Shown: positions 52,818 through 63,664 of the stretch, one piece after another
Position numbering within the stretch: the first letter of the stretch is position 1
Layout: each line of letters starts with the position of its first letter
Source of the DNA: Trichomonas vaginalis G3
Lineage: Eukaryota; Parabasalia; Trichomonadida; Trichomonadidae
Length of the DNA stretch: 64,000 nt
Assembly: GCF_026262505.1 (NCBI RefSeq)
Contig: NC_067207.1
Location: 1,930,252 to 1,994,251 of the forward strand
Reading direction: 5' to 3'
Translations under genes and position numbers: made by a program
Notes under the pieces: model-generated
Seen by the model: the letters and a program-made list of their open reading frames with translations, nothing else
What the model was told of the DNA's origin: nothing
Databases searched by the model: none

Positions 52818-55800
52818 ATGGAAATAAACGCGCGCATTCTGGACCTATTTTCTAGGCCAAATCTACCAGATGCAAGCGACGAAGTAATTGATTTAATTGA
52901 ATCCTTTCTTATTTCCGGCTTTGATTCGCTTGTAAAAGCTCACATCCAAATTATTATTGAGTTTTTATGCCAAACTTTACCGACGAGAAGTGATTATCAA
53001 ACCGCAACATCTCAAGATGTAATAGATAGGCAATCTAGATGCATGGAACTGATCCACATCATAAAGCCAATATATTTAACTCCAATAACTTCGGGGTTAA
53101 TCGAAGAAAAGCTTATAAAAGTGCTTAATTTCGAAGGTAGATTGCAACAACAAGCATTTAGTATACTTGTTGATCACTTCAGCCTTGCACCTCGTGGGCA
53201 ACCGGATAGAATACCAGACTTTCTCAAGTTTTATCAAACATACTTGAAGCTTGCAGTTACGGACATTAATAAAGTCGATCACAATCTCTTTCTTCTAATT
53301 TTAGCAGCATTTATTTCAGTTATTGTTTATGAAAAACACGACTTACACACAATAATGCCATACTACGACACTTTCATACATATCACAAATGGGTGCTTAG
53401 TTTACGCGGATTCTCCTGATTTCTTTCCTTATTTTGAACAAATTTGCGCAAAGGCACTCCGCGTTATTTCTAGGCTTTACGAACAGACACATACAATGCC
53501 AGTATCTGCGCTAACATCCCTTATTGATATTGGCTCAAAAATATCAAAGGATTTGAAATTTATGCATATATATTTAAATTATTTATATATTCTCTCTTCA
53601 ATTTACTCACATACAGACGAAAATCTTTTATCCATCGTATCGCCAATAGTAGAAAAGGAAATTATTGATAATTTGAGTTATTTTGCAATAAAACCATTTA
53701 TAGGTCAAAGAAGGTTTTTAAACATGCTATCGAATCTCGCTAAAGGAATTAACGAACGTATACTTTCTCAGCCTAATTCTATCGAAAAATTACTTTCAAA
53801 TGTTTATAAATTACTAAGTCTTAAAGTATGGCAAGCAATACAAATTCTACGTAAAATATGCGACCACTTCAAGATAAATCCAGCGAAATTAGGCGACGTT
53901 CTTGAACAATTGATGTCGATTTTAGAATTAATTCTCGATGATTACGATGATTCACCAGAACAATGGGCAGAAATCAATAATCTTATTATTAAGATGATAA
54001 ACACATTATTCGGACAGTTTTTTCAACCAAATTTGGACGAGAAAAATACAAAGACAGATATATTGTCAAGATTTACACATTACAACGCAAAACTACTTGA
54101 TCTAATGGGTAAGATATTAAATAACAATAACAAAGATACAATTATCTTCAACGGAAAGCCATTTACAGGACAACTCAAACTATTTCGAAGAACGATACAA
54201 GAAATATTCTCTTTTTACTGCGACATCATCATTAAACTACCTGTAGAGTGGTCACAGTCATTTTTCAGAGACAATGTGAAATATTATCTTCCTTCAGCAG
54301 ATTGTCATACATTTAATACATTCCTTGTAAGCAGATTCTTACCAAAACTACAAAATCCATCAGCTTTTATCATTGCTGCGATAAATCATACGATTGAGAA
54401 TATAAATTCTCTCAATAAGTTGTATGTAGAGTTTCTTTACAAGGTTATCCTTGACACATTTGTCCAGGAGTCTCCAATTAACATAAATCCTGAACAAAAC
54501 GAACAACTTTGCACTGCAATATTTAATTTATTCTTAGAAGTCCTCGATAAGAACTGCGCTGACCTTGTAGAAACATTCAATGGGCTGTTCAAAATTTACA
54601 GCAGAAGGCAAACTAACAGCAGATTGGTTCCTTTCGTACAAATGCTGAATAAAGCTGGTGGAAACTGGGGAACTGCTCTAATTCCGCTTCAGCCAGAGCT
54701 TGTATTTTCAAGGTTAGCGATAAATATGTTCCCTGCCATTGATTCTCCGAAGAATATCGATGCATGGTTCAATTTATTCCTTCCAGACCTTGAAACAGAC
54801 GAAGGACGTAAGAAGGATCTCGTTTCATTTGCTATTACCATGAAAACCAAGAACTTTGCAGCTCTTTTCAAGGAGCTAAAGAAGCAAACTAAGTTTAGAT
54901 TGCTAAATTGCTTATCACACATGCTTTCCCAGAGCACCAACCCCCAGGAAATCGATCAGCTAAGGCCATTATTGAACACTATCGCTGATTTCATACCTAT
55001 TGCCGCTGAAGAACAACAGACCATTCGTCCATCCTACACAAAAGTTACCATTAATGGCAAAATCTATGCTCTAGATATCATCCTCGATACATACAAACAG
55101 TGTAAGAAGGATAGCCTCATTGACTTCATGTTCGAATTAGTTCAAAAAGCATTCGACCAATTATCTTATCAAGAAATTTGCCAAAGTAAAGTTGTCAGAG
55201 AAATTGTTAACATTATTTGTCAAAACAACAAAGACAAATTCACCAACAATTTACCTGACAATTTCACCGGCCATTTCTTCAGATATTTAATTTTCGATGA
55301 ATTGACGATAGAAGACGATAGAGTTTATGATTTCCTTCATGAATCTAGTTTCTTGTTTTTCAATGTCGATACTGTTAAATACGCCTTAGATTTAACAGAC
55401 AAATTGATCGACAAAGTTCCTTTCGATAAAAAGTGGCTGACACTTTTATCTCCAATTTTACAATCCTCACAAAACGAGTACAAGAGAGGCTTTGACATTA
55501 TATATCAGCACCTGATTGTTAACAATGCTAATAACGAGAACTGTCCAGAAGTCTTTTCTGACTTGTACAAACAATGTTTTTACTTGTCAAGGAGATCAAG
55601 TTATTCAGTGAGAAAAGTTGTCAATCCTATATTGATAAATCTTGGTCTGATTAGTTCTATACAAAACATGTACTCCAAACACAGACAAGACATATTAAAC
55701 AAGATCCAGAAAGCTCTCAACATTCCAAATAATTTAGTTAACACTGTCAGAGTTTACTTCAATTTCTTGAGAACTTTCGATGATTGCCCATTTCAACAGG

Positions 55801-58800
55801 AATTATTTGACACTTTTTATACATATTTGACCTCGCAAGCACCACCTGAAGAAAGGTTCCTTTTCTACTCAGACAAGTACCAGATGAAGATCATTGACCC
55901 TGTAAACAGAGGTTCTCCTTTGGATCCTTCAATTTCTATATACAAATTGCAGAGTTTCATCTACAAAGTTATCGCAAGACTCTCAATTTCATGTAAAAAC
56001 GAATCTCTCGCAAGCCTCATGTTCTACAAGACATTTCAATTGTTCAACGACAAAAAGAACAGACCATGGGTAAACGTCTATCTGAGAAACCTCCAAAAAG
56101 GTGTCAAAGCCGGTTTTGGCACTTTTGATTTTTTGCCAAAAGATTTGACAAAAATCATGCACTTCACACCACCGAAACTTAGACCTTCAAAGACTGATTT
56201 GAGGATACTAAAGTTCGCTGTTGAGACTCAGTTATATAATGATCAGACAGAAGAAATTGTAAAGTATTTAATTGCTGCTTTACAAGCATTGAAAATTGAC
56301 AGAAAGACAAAATTGTCAACAATTGAATGGTTGTCGTCATTTATTTTCGATATCATCGAAATACTGCCAGTTAAAACTAAAACTGTCAAATCAGAAAACG
56401 AACAGCCAGCCAGCTTCCAATCTTTGATAAATAACGTGATAGAAACAGTTATTTATTACAGAATTCAAAGGCCTCAATTAAAATTGAATGCTTGTAAAGT
56501 ATTCAAAAAGTATTCGTATGAAAGTGCCGAGTCATTGTTCAATTTCATGATACAAAAAGATTATACAACAATTTCTTTGATGCTTTTGAATGAAAGTTCC
56601 AATATCAGGGAATTATTTTTGTTTTCAAGTTTCGCTGTTTTCAATGTCCACAAGTATTTCAAAGAACAGAAGCCTCTGCAGAATCCTGACAATGTTTTGG
56701 ACATCTATGATATTGTTAATCGTACATTAAGAGTCGTTGCAAATTCAATTAATTTTGCCACTTCACCTGAAGAAAGAAAACGACTTAAAGAAATGGCCAT
56801 CAGATTATATACGTATTTTGCAGGCGAAAATGATAATTTCAAGCCTTCTATGGCTTACAATATCATCAACTGCTTAATAACAGATAAAGATGAACTGAAC
56901 ATTTTGCCATTTTTCCTATCGTCGCCTCAATGTTTCTTACACGAAGTTATTGTCAAAAAATTGGCAAATTATTATTTGAATTATAAAAACGGTTTGACAA
57001 ATATCATTGAGATGGAGAAGAAGCAGATCAATCATCCGAACAAAACATACATCAAAATATTTTTGTTCAGTTTGTTGAATCAAATGTTTAAAGACAATAA
57101 AAGTGACAATTTAGAAAACGTCACTTTTTCATATTCAAATTTAGACAATGATTCACACATATTGCTACGATATTTGTATGTTCATTCTGTTTGTTTGACG
57201 TATGAATATGATTTTGTTTCGATTGAAAATATCATGAATTGTCCAATAATTTACAATTCTCATGATGTCCACAAACTTTTGATAAAAAGAGGAAATTTGA
57301 AGTTGGAAACATGTATAACGACAAATAGATTAGTCCATGTTATTAATGATGGAATACAGTTGAATGATTCCTACGAAATAATGAGAAAGAGATTGGTTTA
57401 TTTCCCTTTCTTCAATTCTCATTCTCAAAATATTTTAAGATTGATGTCACTTTTTCCTGAAAAATATCCAATGACAGAGAGATGGTGCAACAGATTCCTT
57501 GTTGGATTATTGATGGCGTTTGCTGTAAACACACCAAATAATCAAACAATACAAGCAATAAGAAAATTCATTTCTTATTACAGGAATTTCGCAAAATTCA
57601 TGAATAATGATTACAAAGCTCCTTTGTTTTCTGTTCTTTCTTTCTTCTTCCTTCAGATGAAAGACCAGGCACAAAACCAAGTCCATCTGATATTCTCTGA
57701 TATCCATTCCGATGTAGAAATCCAGAAAATCGATATGGAATTGATAAAACAATTCAAAGATTATATGGCAATCATCCCTGCAATGGATAATAATCAGTGG
57801 TTATCCCAATTATCTTTTAAGTTTTTGGTCATTTCACATTTGTCAAAATTTTTGTTTGCAAATAACGATTATTTCCCTCAAATTTTATTGTTGTCAAATA
57901 TCTTCAGTTCACAAATGAACTTGGATATCATGCAATACTATAAGGTAGCTTTGAAAGAAGTATCCAAATTCGGTGGAGAAATTGTAACAGGCAAAATTAT
58001 TTCGGATCTTTACAAATATCTTGTTTCCCAAAATAAGAAGTTTTCTGAACCGAAATCGAGTTCATTTGCAACAGTTTTGTGTTGGTCAGATGAATGCCAA
58101 GGAGATGTACAATTCACAAAACTCTTTGACAATTTAATCGATGCATTAAAACCACAGGATTTGTCTCATTTGTTGTATGAATTACCACAACTCAAATTAC
58201 CTTTGAATGCAGATCATTTTTCAATAATTGAAAAATTGATTGAAGAATTTAAGCCGAGTTTGAATGATCCTGTTTTGATGTATTACGATTCATTTGTTTC
58301 TAAGAATGAATCGATTGATAATTTGTGGCAGAACTCGTGGTCATTACAACACGAAGCATCTCATTTATATGTGTTTTCAAAGTACTTTTACAATGAAAAG
58401 GAAATTTCCAATTTGATAAATTACATTCCAGAAAACAAAATGAAGCAAATGATGGCGATTTCTCTTGAAAAACTTGATATAAACAGACAACTAAATCGCT
58501 TCATCATGTATTACACGAAGATGTTCCCTAATTCTTCTTTGAGTGAAGTGTTTTACACAACAGTTCATTTCTTGGACCAAAACCCTCTTCCGAACAAGAA
58601 TTTCTTCCAAAACGCGGAGTTTTTGAATAATGTAACAATGACTGATGATTCACTCGGAGTTTACATTTTACAAAAACCGCAATTAAAGAATGCTATTCGT
58701 TATCATCAGTTGTGTCATTTCGAAGCAGCAAGAGGTTTATATTTGAACGAAATGTTCGACAAAAAAGATGAATTTTCTTTGATATTGAATTTGATGAGAC

Positions 58801-61184
58801 CTGTTTTGATGAATTTGGACTTTGCTTTCATTGATACGAGTTGCCAAACATATATCAACCTTCCTAACATCCCTAGTTACGCGTTGAACTTGCCGATGAT
58901 CAAATTATATACTCCTGAAAACGAATTACACGCTGCGATTAAGGATATCTATTATCCTGACTCGAAATTCTTCCTTCCAAGTTTACTTTCCGTTCAAAGA
59001 TTGACAATTTTTGATGAGTCAATTTCACTTTTGAGGTGTGTTTCGAAGAATCCAATGGATCAGGCAGGCATTACTAAATGGTCTATTATAGGATTGACTA
59101 CATTAGATAAGAACTGCGCTGCTATTTCAAACATTGGATTCAAAATAAATCAAATTCGTGCAAGAGAAAAACAATTGTTTAGAAGTTCACAAAACTTCGC
59201 ATTTGTTAATTCGAACTTTGCTGCTTCTCTCTTGTCATCGTCCAACGCAATGAAGAAAGCTTGCAAGCTGTTCACTCTCAGTCTACAGCCGCCAGAAATA
59301 ACTCAATCAACATTTGGAATTACAAATAATCAACAACCGCAAGATCCTCAGAATTCTCAACCTCAAAATCCACAATTTGAGAGAGATTTGAGGTATGGAT
59401 TGCAGTTCAATATACAGAGTGTTAGTCGTATATACAATATGCTTTCAAGAATTCCACAAGCGTATACACAAACCATCCCTGCTTTGAAGACAAGATTGTA
59501 CTATTTCTTGGCAATTCATGATGTTTCCGGATTCATGAAACAGTTCAATTTCAAGCAGCTTTCTTCTCAAAATTATCATTTGAAGTTGTTGATTTTCATG
59601 TTCACCAATTTTCCAAATGAAATCAACGTCCAAACTGTTTATCAAGTGATTGCACAAAGAATTATTCCTCAAAACTTTGTCCCGCAATCTTTGGAATACA
59701 CGAACATGGCTTTAGGTTTAGCTTTCGCCATTGTGAAGAAGAATCCACAAACAACGAATCTCTTCTACCAACACATTTTCGGCTGTTTCAAACAAGACCA
59801 AGCAACAGTTTGGTTCATTTGGCTGCCACATATTTTGTCAACATTTGATAACCCTCCAATTGATTTCCTGAAGAAAGTTATGATGTGCGAAACATCAAGG
59901 TTCAGATCCATCCTGAGAAACGCTTTGGGAAGTGAGACCTGCAAATCCCAGAAATTCTGCGAAGAAGCAACGAAATCACTTGGAAAAATGCAAGAAGGAT
60001 CAACACTCCACGAATACGACCAAAGCTTGATGTGGGCACACGACATCGAAGATGACATTGATAATTATTACTCAAGTGTCGGTGTTCACATGAAACTTGC
60101 AGAAGAAATCGCAAGTGACAGGTATAATTTTGAGGTTTCTCCAACAATTAAACAGATAACAGGCGAAGATGTCTTGAAATACGTAATAGAACATCCTCCT
60201 TATTTCAAGACAAACAAAACAACAATTGAACCATATGGATCAACATATTTCAGATTCCCTGCTCTTACTAATCAATGTTTCCATGCATACATTGATGCTC
60301 CTGGCGACAAAGAAGCAACAATGACATTCGTAATGGTTAATGGCCAAACAATGTCATTCTCTTTGATTTGTTCTTTGTTGTTCAAACCAAATTTCAGCGA
60401 AGAAATCTTTTTGTACGTTTCTCGTTTCTTCATCAAAAATCATCCTGCATTTAAGTTCCGTTCTGCTTTCATCAGCCACGCGCAGCTATACTATATACAC
60501 AAGCAATTGCTGATGATGGCTGGCGGAAGTTACTGCGGATTGGGAGAAATCACTCGTACACAGATCATCCTCGAACTTCTCAAGAGAAAAGGAGAAACAG
60601 GAAGAGAACCTTTCGCTGTCAAATCAAGAAAAATTGAGAGCCAAGACATTAAAAAGTCAGTTTATCAGTGGTTATTCAGCTACTCGGAAGGATCCAAACT
60701 TGATTTCATATTCATGAGAGAAAGCATTAGTTCACACATCTCAGCGATCTCCGCAATCAAGTTCTTGTTCATGAGTGGATATCCACAGTATCCAACAATC
60801 TTGTTCAGCACAAATCGATGCAAAGTTTCAATGCCAAGATTGACACATAGTAACCACAAAGTTTGCCACTTGCCAATGACACAAACAATATCAGAGTTCA
60901 TCCCTCCTTACGTAATGAACGGAAGCTTCAGCTCCACATGGCTTTTGGTTATAGAATCATTCTCAAGAAACTTGGACAAACTGAAGATTTATATCAAAGC
61001 TTTGGTAGAACATGGAGAGAAAACATCCGAAATTGTATCAGATCGTGTTCGTAAGTCATCGTTGTGCGAAATGGAAGACACTGAAAAGGAACAGAACCCA
61101 ATGCCATTTGCTGTTCTTGATCATTTGATTGCAACGTCAAAGAATGCATTCAATTGCCAAGAAACAGGTTTTGCATGGGTTTGA
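52818..61184 (+). CDS. TRRAP/Tra1-like PIKK pseudokinase (paralogue 2)
   Basis: The frame opens upstream at a TTG, but the first ATG is 52818 (MEINARILDLF), giving 2788 residues. The architecture matches the gene at 0.3-8.6 kb: a long helical, HEAT-like N-terminus, a FAT-like region, a kinase-like domain from about 2470, and a FATC-like end closing GFAWV (the first copy ends YAWI, and TRRAP also ends with Trp second to last). Segments shared with paralogue 1 include SKLDFIFMRESISSHISA (near 2625-2642) and ISEFIPPYVMNGSFSSTW (near 2690-2707), the place of the TRRAP ISEF segment. HRD and DFG motifs are missing. A Gln/Pro/Asn-rich insert (NNQQPQDPQNSQPQNPQ, about 2170-2187) is special to this copy. 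The role is expected to be a scaffold of SAGA- or NuA4-type co-activators. Confidence 0.83.
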   Translation: MEINARILDLFSRPNLPDASDEVIDLIESFLISGFDSLVKAHIQIIIEFLCQTLPTRSDYQTATSQDVIDRQSRCMELIHIIKPIYLTPITSGLIEEKLIKVLNFEGRLQQQAFSILVDHFSLAPRGQPDRIPDFLKFYQTYLKLAVTDINKVDHNLFLLILAAFISVIVYEKHDLHTIMPYYDTFIHITNGCLVYADSPDFFPYFEQICAKALRVISRLYEQTHTMPVSALTSLIDIGSKISKDLKFMHIYLNYLYILSSIYSHTDENLLSIVSPIVEKEIIDNLSYFAIKPFIGQRRFLNMLSNLAKGINERILSQPNSIEKLLSNVYKLLSLKVWQAIQILRKICDHFKINPAKLGDVLEQLMSILELILDDYDDSPEQWAEINNLIIKMINTLFGQFFQPNLDEKNTKTDILSRFTHYNAKLLDLMGKILNNNNKDTIIFNGKPFTGQLKLFRRTIQEIFSFYCDIIIKLPVEWSQSFFRDNVKYYLPSADCHTFNTFLVSRFLPKLQNPSAFIIAAINHTIENINSLNKLYVEFLYKVILDTFVQESPININPEQNEQLCTAIFNLFLEVLDKNCADLVETFNGLFKIYSRRQTNSRLVPFVQMLNKAGGNWGTALIPLQPELVFSRLAINMFPAIDSPKNIDAWFNLFLPDLETDEGRKKDLVSFAITMKTKNFAALFKELKKQTKFRLLNCLSHMLSQSTNPQEIDQLRPLLNTIADFIPIAAEEQQTIRPSYTKVTINGKIYALDIILDTYKQCKKDSLIDFMFELVQKAFDQLSYQEICQSKVVREIVNIICQNNKDKFTNNLPDNFTGHFFRYLIFDELTIEDDRVYDFLHESSFLFFNVDTVKYALDLTDKLIDKVPFDKKWLTLLSPILQSSQNEYKRGFDIIYQHLIVNNANNENCPEVFSDLYKQCFYLSRRSSYSVRKVVNPILINLGLISSIQNMYSKHRQDILNKIQKALNIPNNLVNTVRVYFNFLRTFDDCPFQQELFDTFYTYLTSQAPPEERFLFYSDKYQMKIIDPVNRGSPLDPSISIYKLQSFIYKVIARLSISCKNESLASLMFYKTFQLFNDKKNRPWVNVYLRNLQKGVKAGFGTFDFLPKDLTKIMHFTPPKLRPSKTDLRILKFAVETQLYNDQTEEIVKYLIAALQALKIDRKTKLSTIEWLSSFIFDIIEILPVKTKTVKSENEQPASFQSLINNVIETVIYYRIQRPQLKLNACKVFKKYSYESAESLFNFMIQKDYTTISLMLLNESSNIRELFLFSSFAVFNVHKYFKEQKPLQNPDNVLDIYDIVNRTLRVVANSINFATSPEERKRLKEMAIRLYTYFAGENDNFKPSMAYNIINCLITDKDELNILPFFLSSPQCFLHEVIVKKLANYYLNYKNGLTNIIEMEKKQINHPNKTYIKIFLFSLLNQMFKDNKSDNLENVTFSYSNLDNDSHILLRYLYVHSVCLTYEYDFVSIENIMNCPIIYNSHDVHKLLIKRGNLKLETCITTNRLVHVINDGIQLNDSYEIMRKRLVYFPFFNSHSQNILRLMSLFPEKYPMTERWCNRFLVGLLMAFAVNTPNNQTIQAIRKFISYYRNFAKFMNNDYKAPLFSVLSFFFLQMKDQAQNQVHLIFSDIHSDVEIQKIDMELIKQFKDYMAIIPAMDNNQWLSQLSFKFLVISHLSKFLFANNDYFPQILLLSNIFSSQMNLDIMQYYKVALKEVSKFGGEIVTGKIISDLYKYLVSQNKKFSEPKSSSFATVLCWSDECQGDVQFTKLFDNLIDALKPQDLSHLLYELPQLKLPLNADHFSIIEKLIEEFKPSLNDPVLMYYDSFVSKNESIDNLWQNSWSLQHEASHLYVFSKYFYNEKEISNLINYIPENKMKQMMAISLEKLDINRQLNRFIMYYTKMFPNSSLSEVFYTTVHFLDQNPLPNKNFFQNAEFLNNVTMTDDSLGVYILQKPQLKNAIRYHQLCHFEAARGLYLNEMFDKKDEFSLILNLMRPVLMNLDFAFIDTSCQTYINLPNIPSYALNLPMIKLYTPENELHAAIKDIYYPDSKFFLPSLLSVQRLTIFDESISLLRCVSKNPMDQAGITKWSIIGLTTLDKNCAAISNIGFKINQIRAREKQLFRSSQNFAFVNSNFAASLLSSSNAMKKACKLFTLSLQPPEITQSTFGITNNQQPQDPQNSQPQNPQFERDLRYGLQFNIQSVSRIYNMLSRIPQAYTQTIPALKTRLYYFLAIHDVSGFMKQFNFKQLSSQNYHLKLLIFMFTNFPNEINVQTVYQVIAQRIIPQNFVPQSLEYTNMALGLAFAIVKKNPQTTNLFYQHIFGCFKQDQATVWFIWLPHILSTFDNPPIDFLKKVMMCETSRFRSILRNALGSETCKSQKFCEEATKSLGKMQEGSTLHEYDQSLMWAHDIEDDIDNYYSSVGVHMKLAEEIASDRYNFEVSPTIKQITGEDVLKYVIEHPPYFKTNKTTIEPYGSTYFRFPALTNQCFHAYIDAPGDKEATMTFVMVNGQTMSFSLICSLLFKPNFSEEIFLYVSRFFIKNHPAFKFRSAFISHAQLYYIHKQLLMMAGGSYCGLGEITRTQIILELLKRKGETGREPFAVKSRKIESQDIKKSVYQWLFSYSEGSKLDFIFMRESISSHISAISAIKFLFMSGYPQYPTILFSTNRCKVSMPRLTHSNHKVCHLPMTQTISEFIPPYVMNGSFSSTWLLVIESFSRNLDKLKIYIKALVEHGEKTSEIVSDRVRKSSLCEMEDTEKEQNPMPFAVLDHLIATSKNAFNCQETGFAWV

Positions 61185-61789
61185 AAACAAATTTTATTTT
61201 TTTTTATTTTATATATTCTTATTTGTTTTTTATTTATATATTATTCCATATAAAAAATTATTGTATTTTTTATTTATTTATCGTTTGATTTTTATAAAAA
61301 ATTATGGGTAAATTATTTGGCACTTTTTGATTAAGTATTGAACTTTTTTTTATAAAAAATTATAGAATGTAATTTCCAAATATTCAATTTTAAACCATTT
61401 TATTTTCTTAGTCTATCAAAAAATTAAAAAATATCATTGAAAGTTTCGAAAGGTATTTCTGAGTGATAAAGCTAAAATCGGCATAGAAATTCTTTTGTTA
61501 CATAAAAAGATTGTTTTAAAACTTTTTAATATATCATAGATTTCATCAAAAACTAATGTTTTAGATAGCTATATTAAATAATCAAAACAGTTATGCTACA
61601 ATAAACAAGTTTATTAATGGAAAATCTTACCAAATAAAAATTCTCGAAACGACGTTGCATATTCTCAATTTTTAAAAAATTGAATAGTTTACATATTTTA
61701 CAATCTAAAATCATAACATAAAGATTTTCATGTAAGATGAACTCCAAATATTTATCTTTTTTTTTAAAATTTTAATTTTATTTTTTTAG
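61185..61789. other. Very AT-rich spacer
   Basis: About 600 bases with long T and A runs, between the TRRAP-like stop and the BspA-like remnant. No gene or initiator was recognised. Confidence 0.6.
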
Positions 61790-63397
61790 ATGCAAGTTTT
61801 TAGGCATGTCTTAGTTTTAAAATCAAGTTATTCTTTTACATACAGTGATGCTAACAATCAAACTCTTACAGGATGCGAAGCAAGTTCTGATGCAGAAATT
61901 GTTATTCCTAAAACTGTCAAATATATATATAGTCAAAATCAAAATAACTATGCATTCAAGAATTGTAGAACTATCAAAGCAGTTAGTTTCGAAGATGATA
62001 GTCAAATTGTTAGTATTTCGAATTATAGTTTTTATAACACAGGTCTAAAAACAGCTAATTTAAGTCAATGCAAACAATTATCAATACTAAATGGATATTT
62101 ATTTTACTATTGTAAATACCTAGAAACAGTTATTCTTCCCCCAAATATTTCTTGTATTGGAAAACATTGTTTTAGATTCAATTATAAACTTAAATCACTA
62201 GAATTACCAGATTCTGTTAAAATTCTTGAGACAATGGCATTTTATGATTCAGGTTTAATTTCCATAAATATTTCACATAATTCGAAATTAGAAAAAGTTG
62301 ATACATACTGCTTTCAAAAATTATCTTCATTATATATTCCTAAAAATTTGAATTCAATGCCCTCAACAGCAATTGCTGAATGTCCTTTAGAAAACACAGA
62401 AATTAATCCAGAAAACCAATATTTTAAATATGATTCAAAATGTCTGTTTTATGGAAGAACAAATTCAACCTTACTTAAAGTTCTTCCGACTTATGCGGAC
62501 AATGAACTGATTGTTCCTAATTATGTAACAAAAATTGGTGATTATTGCTTCCAAAGTTTAAGTATTTCATCAATTCAATTCCATAATAATATTGAAACCA
62601 TCGGATTTTGTGCTTTTAATAATTGTGCTAATCTAACAAATATTTCAATCCCTGAAAATGTCACACATATTGGACAATCTGCATTTGAGAAAATCACTTA
62701 CTAATATTTCAATTCCATCTAAAGTTTCGAAAATTAGAAAAAGTTTATTTAATAGATGCGAATCTTTATCAAATGCCATAATAGAAGATGGAATAGAATC
62801 CATTGATGATAATGCATTTTTTATTGTAGAAATTTGCGTAGTGTAATAATTCCACAGTCTGTGACAAGGATTGGTGCAAATGCATTTGATGGATGCACAT
62901 CATTAACAATAATTGAATTAATAAACAATATTATTACACTTGCTGAAAAAGCATTTCTTGGGTGCATATCACTAAAAAGTATTAAATTTATAAACAATAC
63001 CATAACACTAAATAACGATATATTTAAAGGCTGTACATCATTAACTAGGATTGAAATTATAAACAGTATTATTAATTTGCAAGCTCAAACTATATTCGAT
63101 AACATTCCTTTAAATATTTATATTCGTGAAAGACTTCGCGTTAACGATGTAAATAACGCATTAATTGCGAAAAACAGTCATTTATATATTACTAGTGAAA
63201 CAAAGTTAGAAGGCCAATGCAAAATTTTTTTCGGGAGTAAGTCTGTTTATGTGCATATCCAAGACCAACATAATACTATTGATCAACAAACACAAGATAT
63301 ATTAGATTACATTGCAATTTCAATAACCAGACCATATGTTTCACATAGCATAACAATTCCATGGATCTATCATACAAGAATCTTTCATCGAAGATAA
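61790..63397 (+). pseudogene. BspA-like leucine-rich repeat protein gene with two frameshifts
   Basis: BspA-like proteins carry treponemal-type leucine-rich repeats and form one of the largest surface-protein families of trichomonads. The first 304 codons from 61790 hold at least eight repeats of the form IxxxAFxxCxxLxxIxIPxxVxxI, beginning with the family's usual LTGCEASSDAEIVIPKTVKYI lead. The repeats leave the frame near 62690 (AFEK, then SLTNISIP in the next frame, with a few codons missing) and return to the first frame near 62830 (NAF, then CRNLRSVIIPQSV). They end around 63060, followed by about 110 residues without repeats. No signal peptide is visible at the start. Two indels in an otherwise well-preserved gene suggest a young pseudogene or base-call errors. 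Confidence 0.78.
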
Positions 63398-63664
63398 ACA
63401 TTTCGAATTATCTTCCATCTGTAGACAAATAATCGATACAAGCTATCCGCTTTGTAATAACTCAGAACTTCGTATAAAAAGTTTGACAGATCTCAAAATT
63501 ATGTTTTTTTATTGCCTTAATAGAGAAGTGGTTAATTTTATTTATATTTTATTGAATATTTGTTATCAAAGTAAAATTTTATTTTCACTCATAATGATTT
63601 TTTTTGTGGAAAATTTGACATGTAAATTGAAATCTAATTGATCGGTCGGGAATTGAAATAAAAA

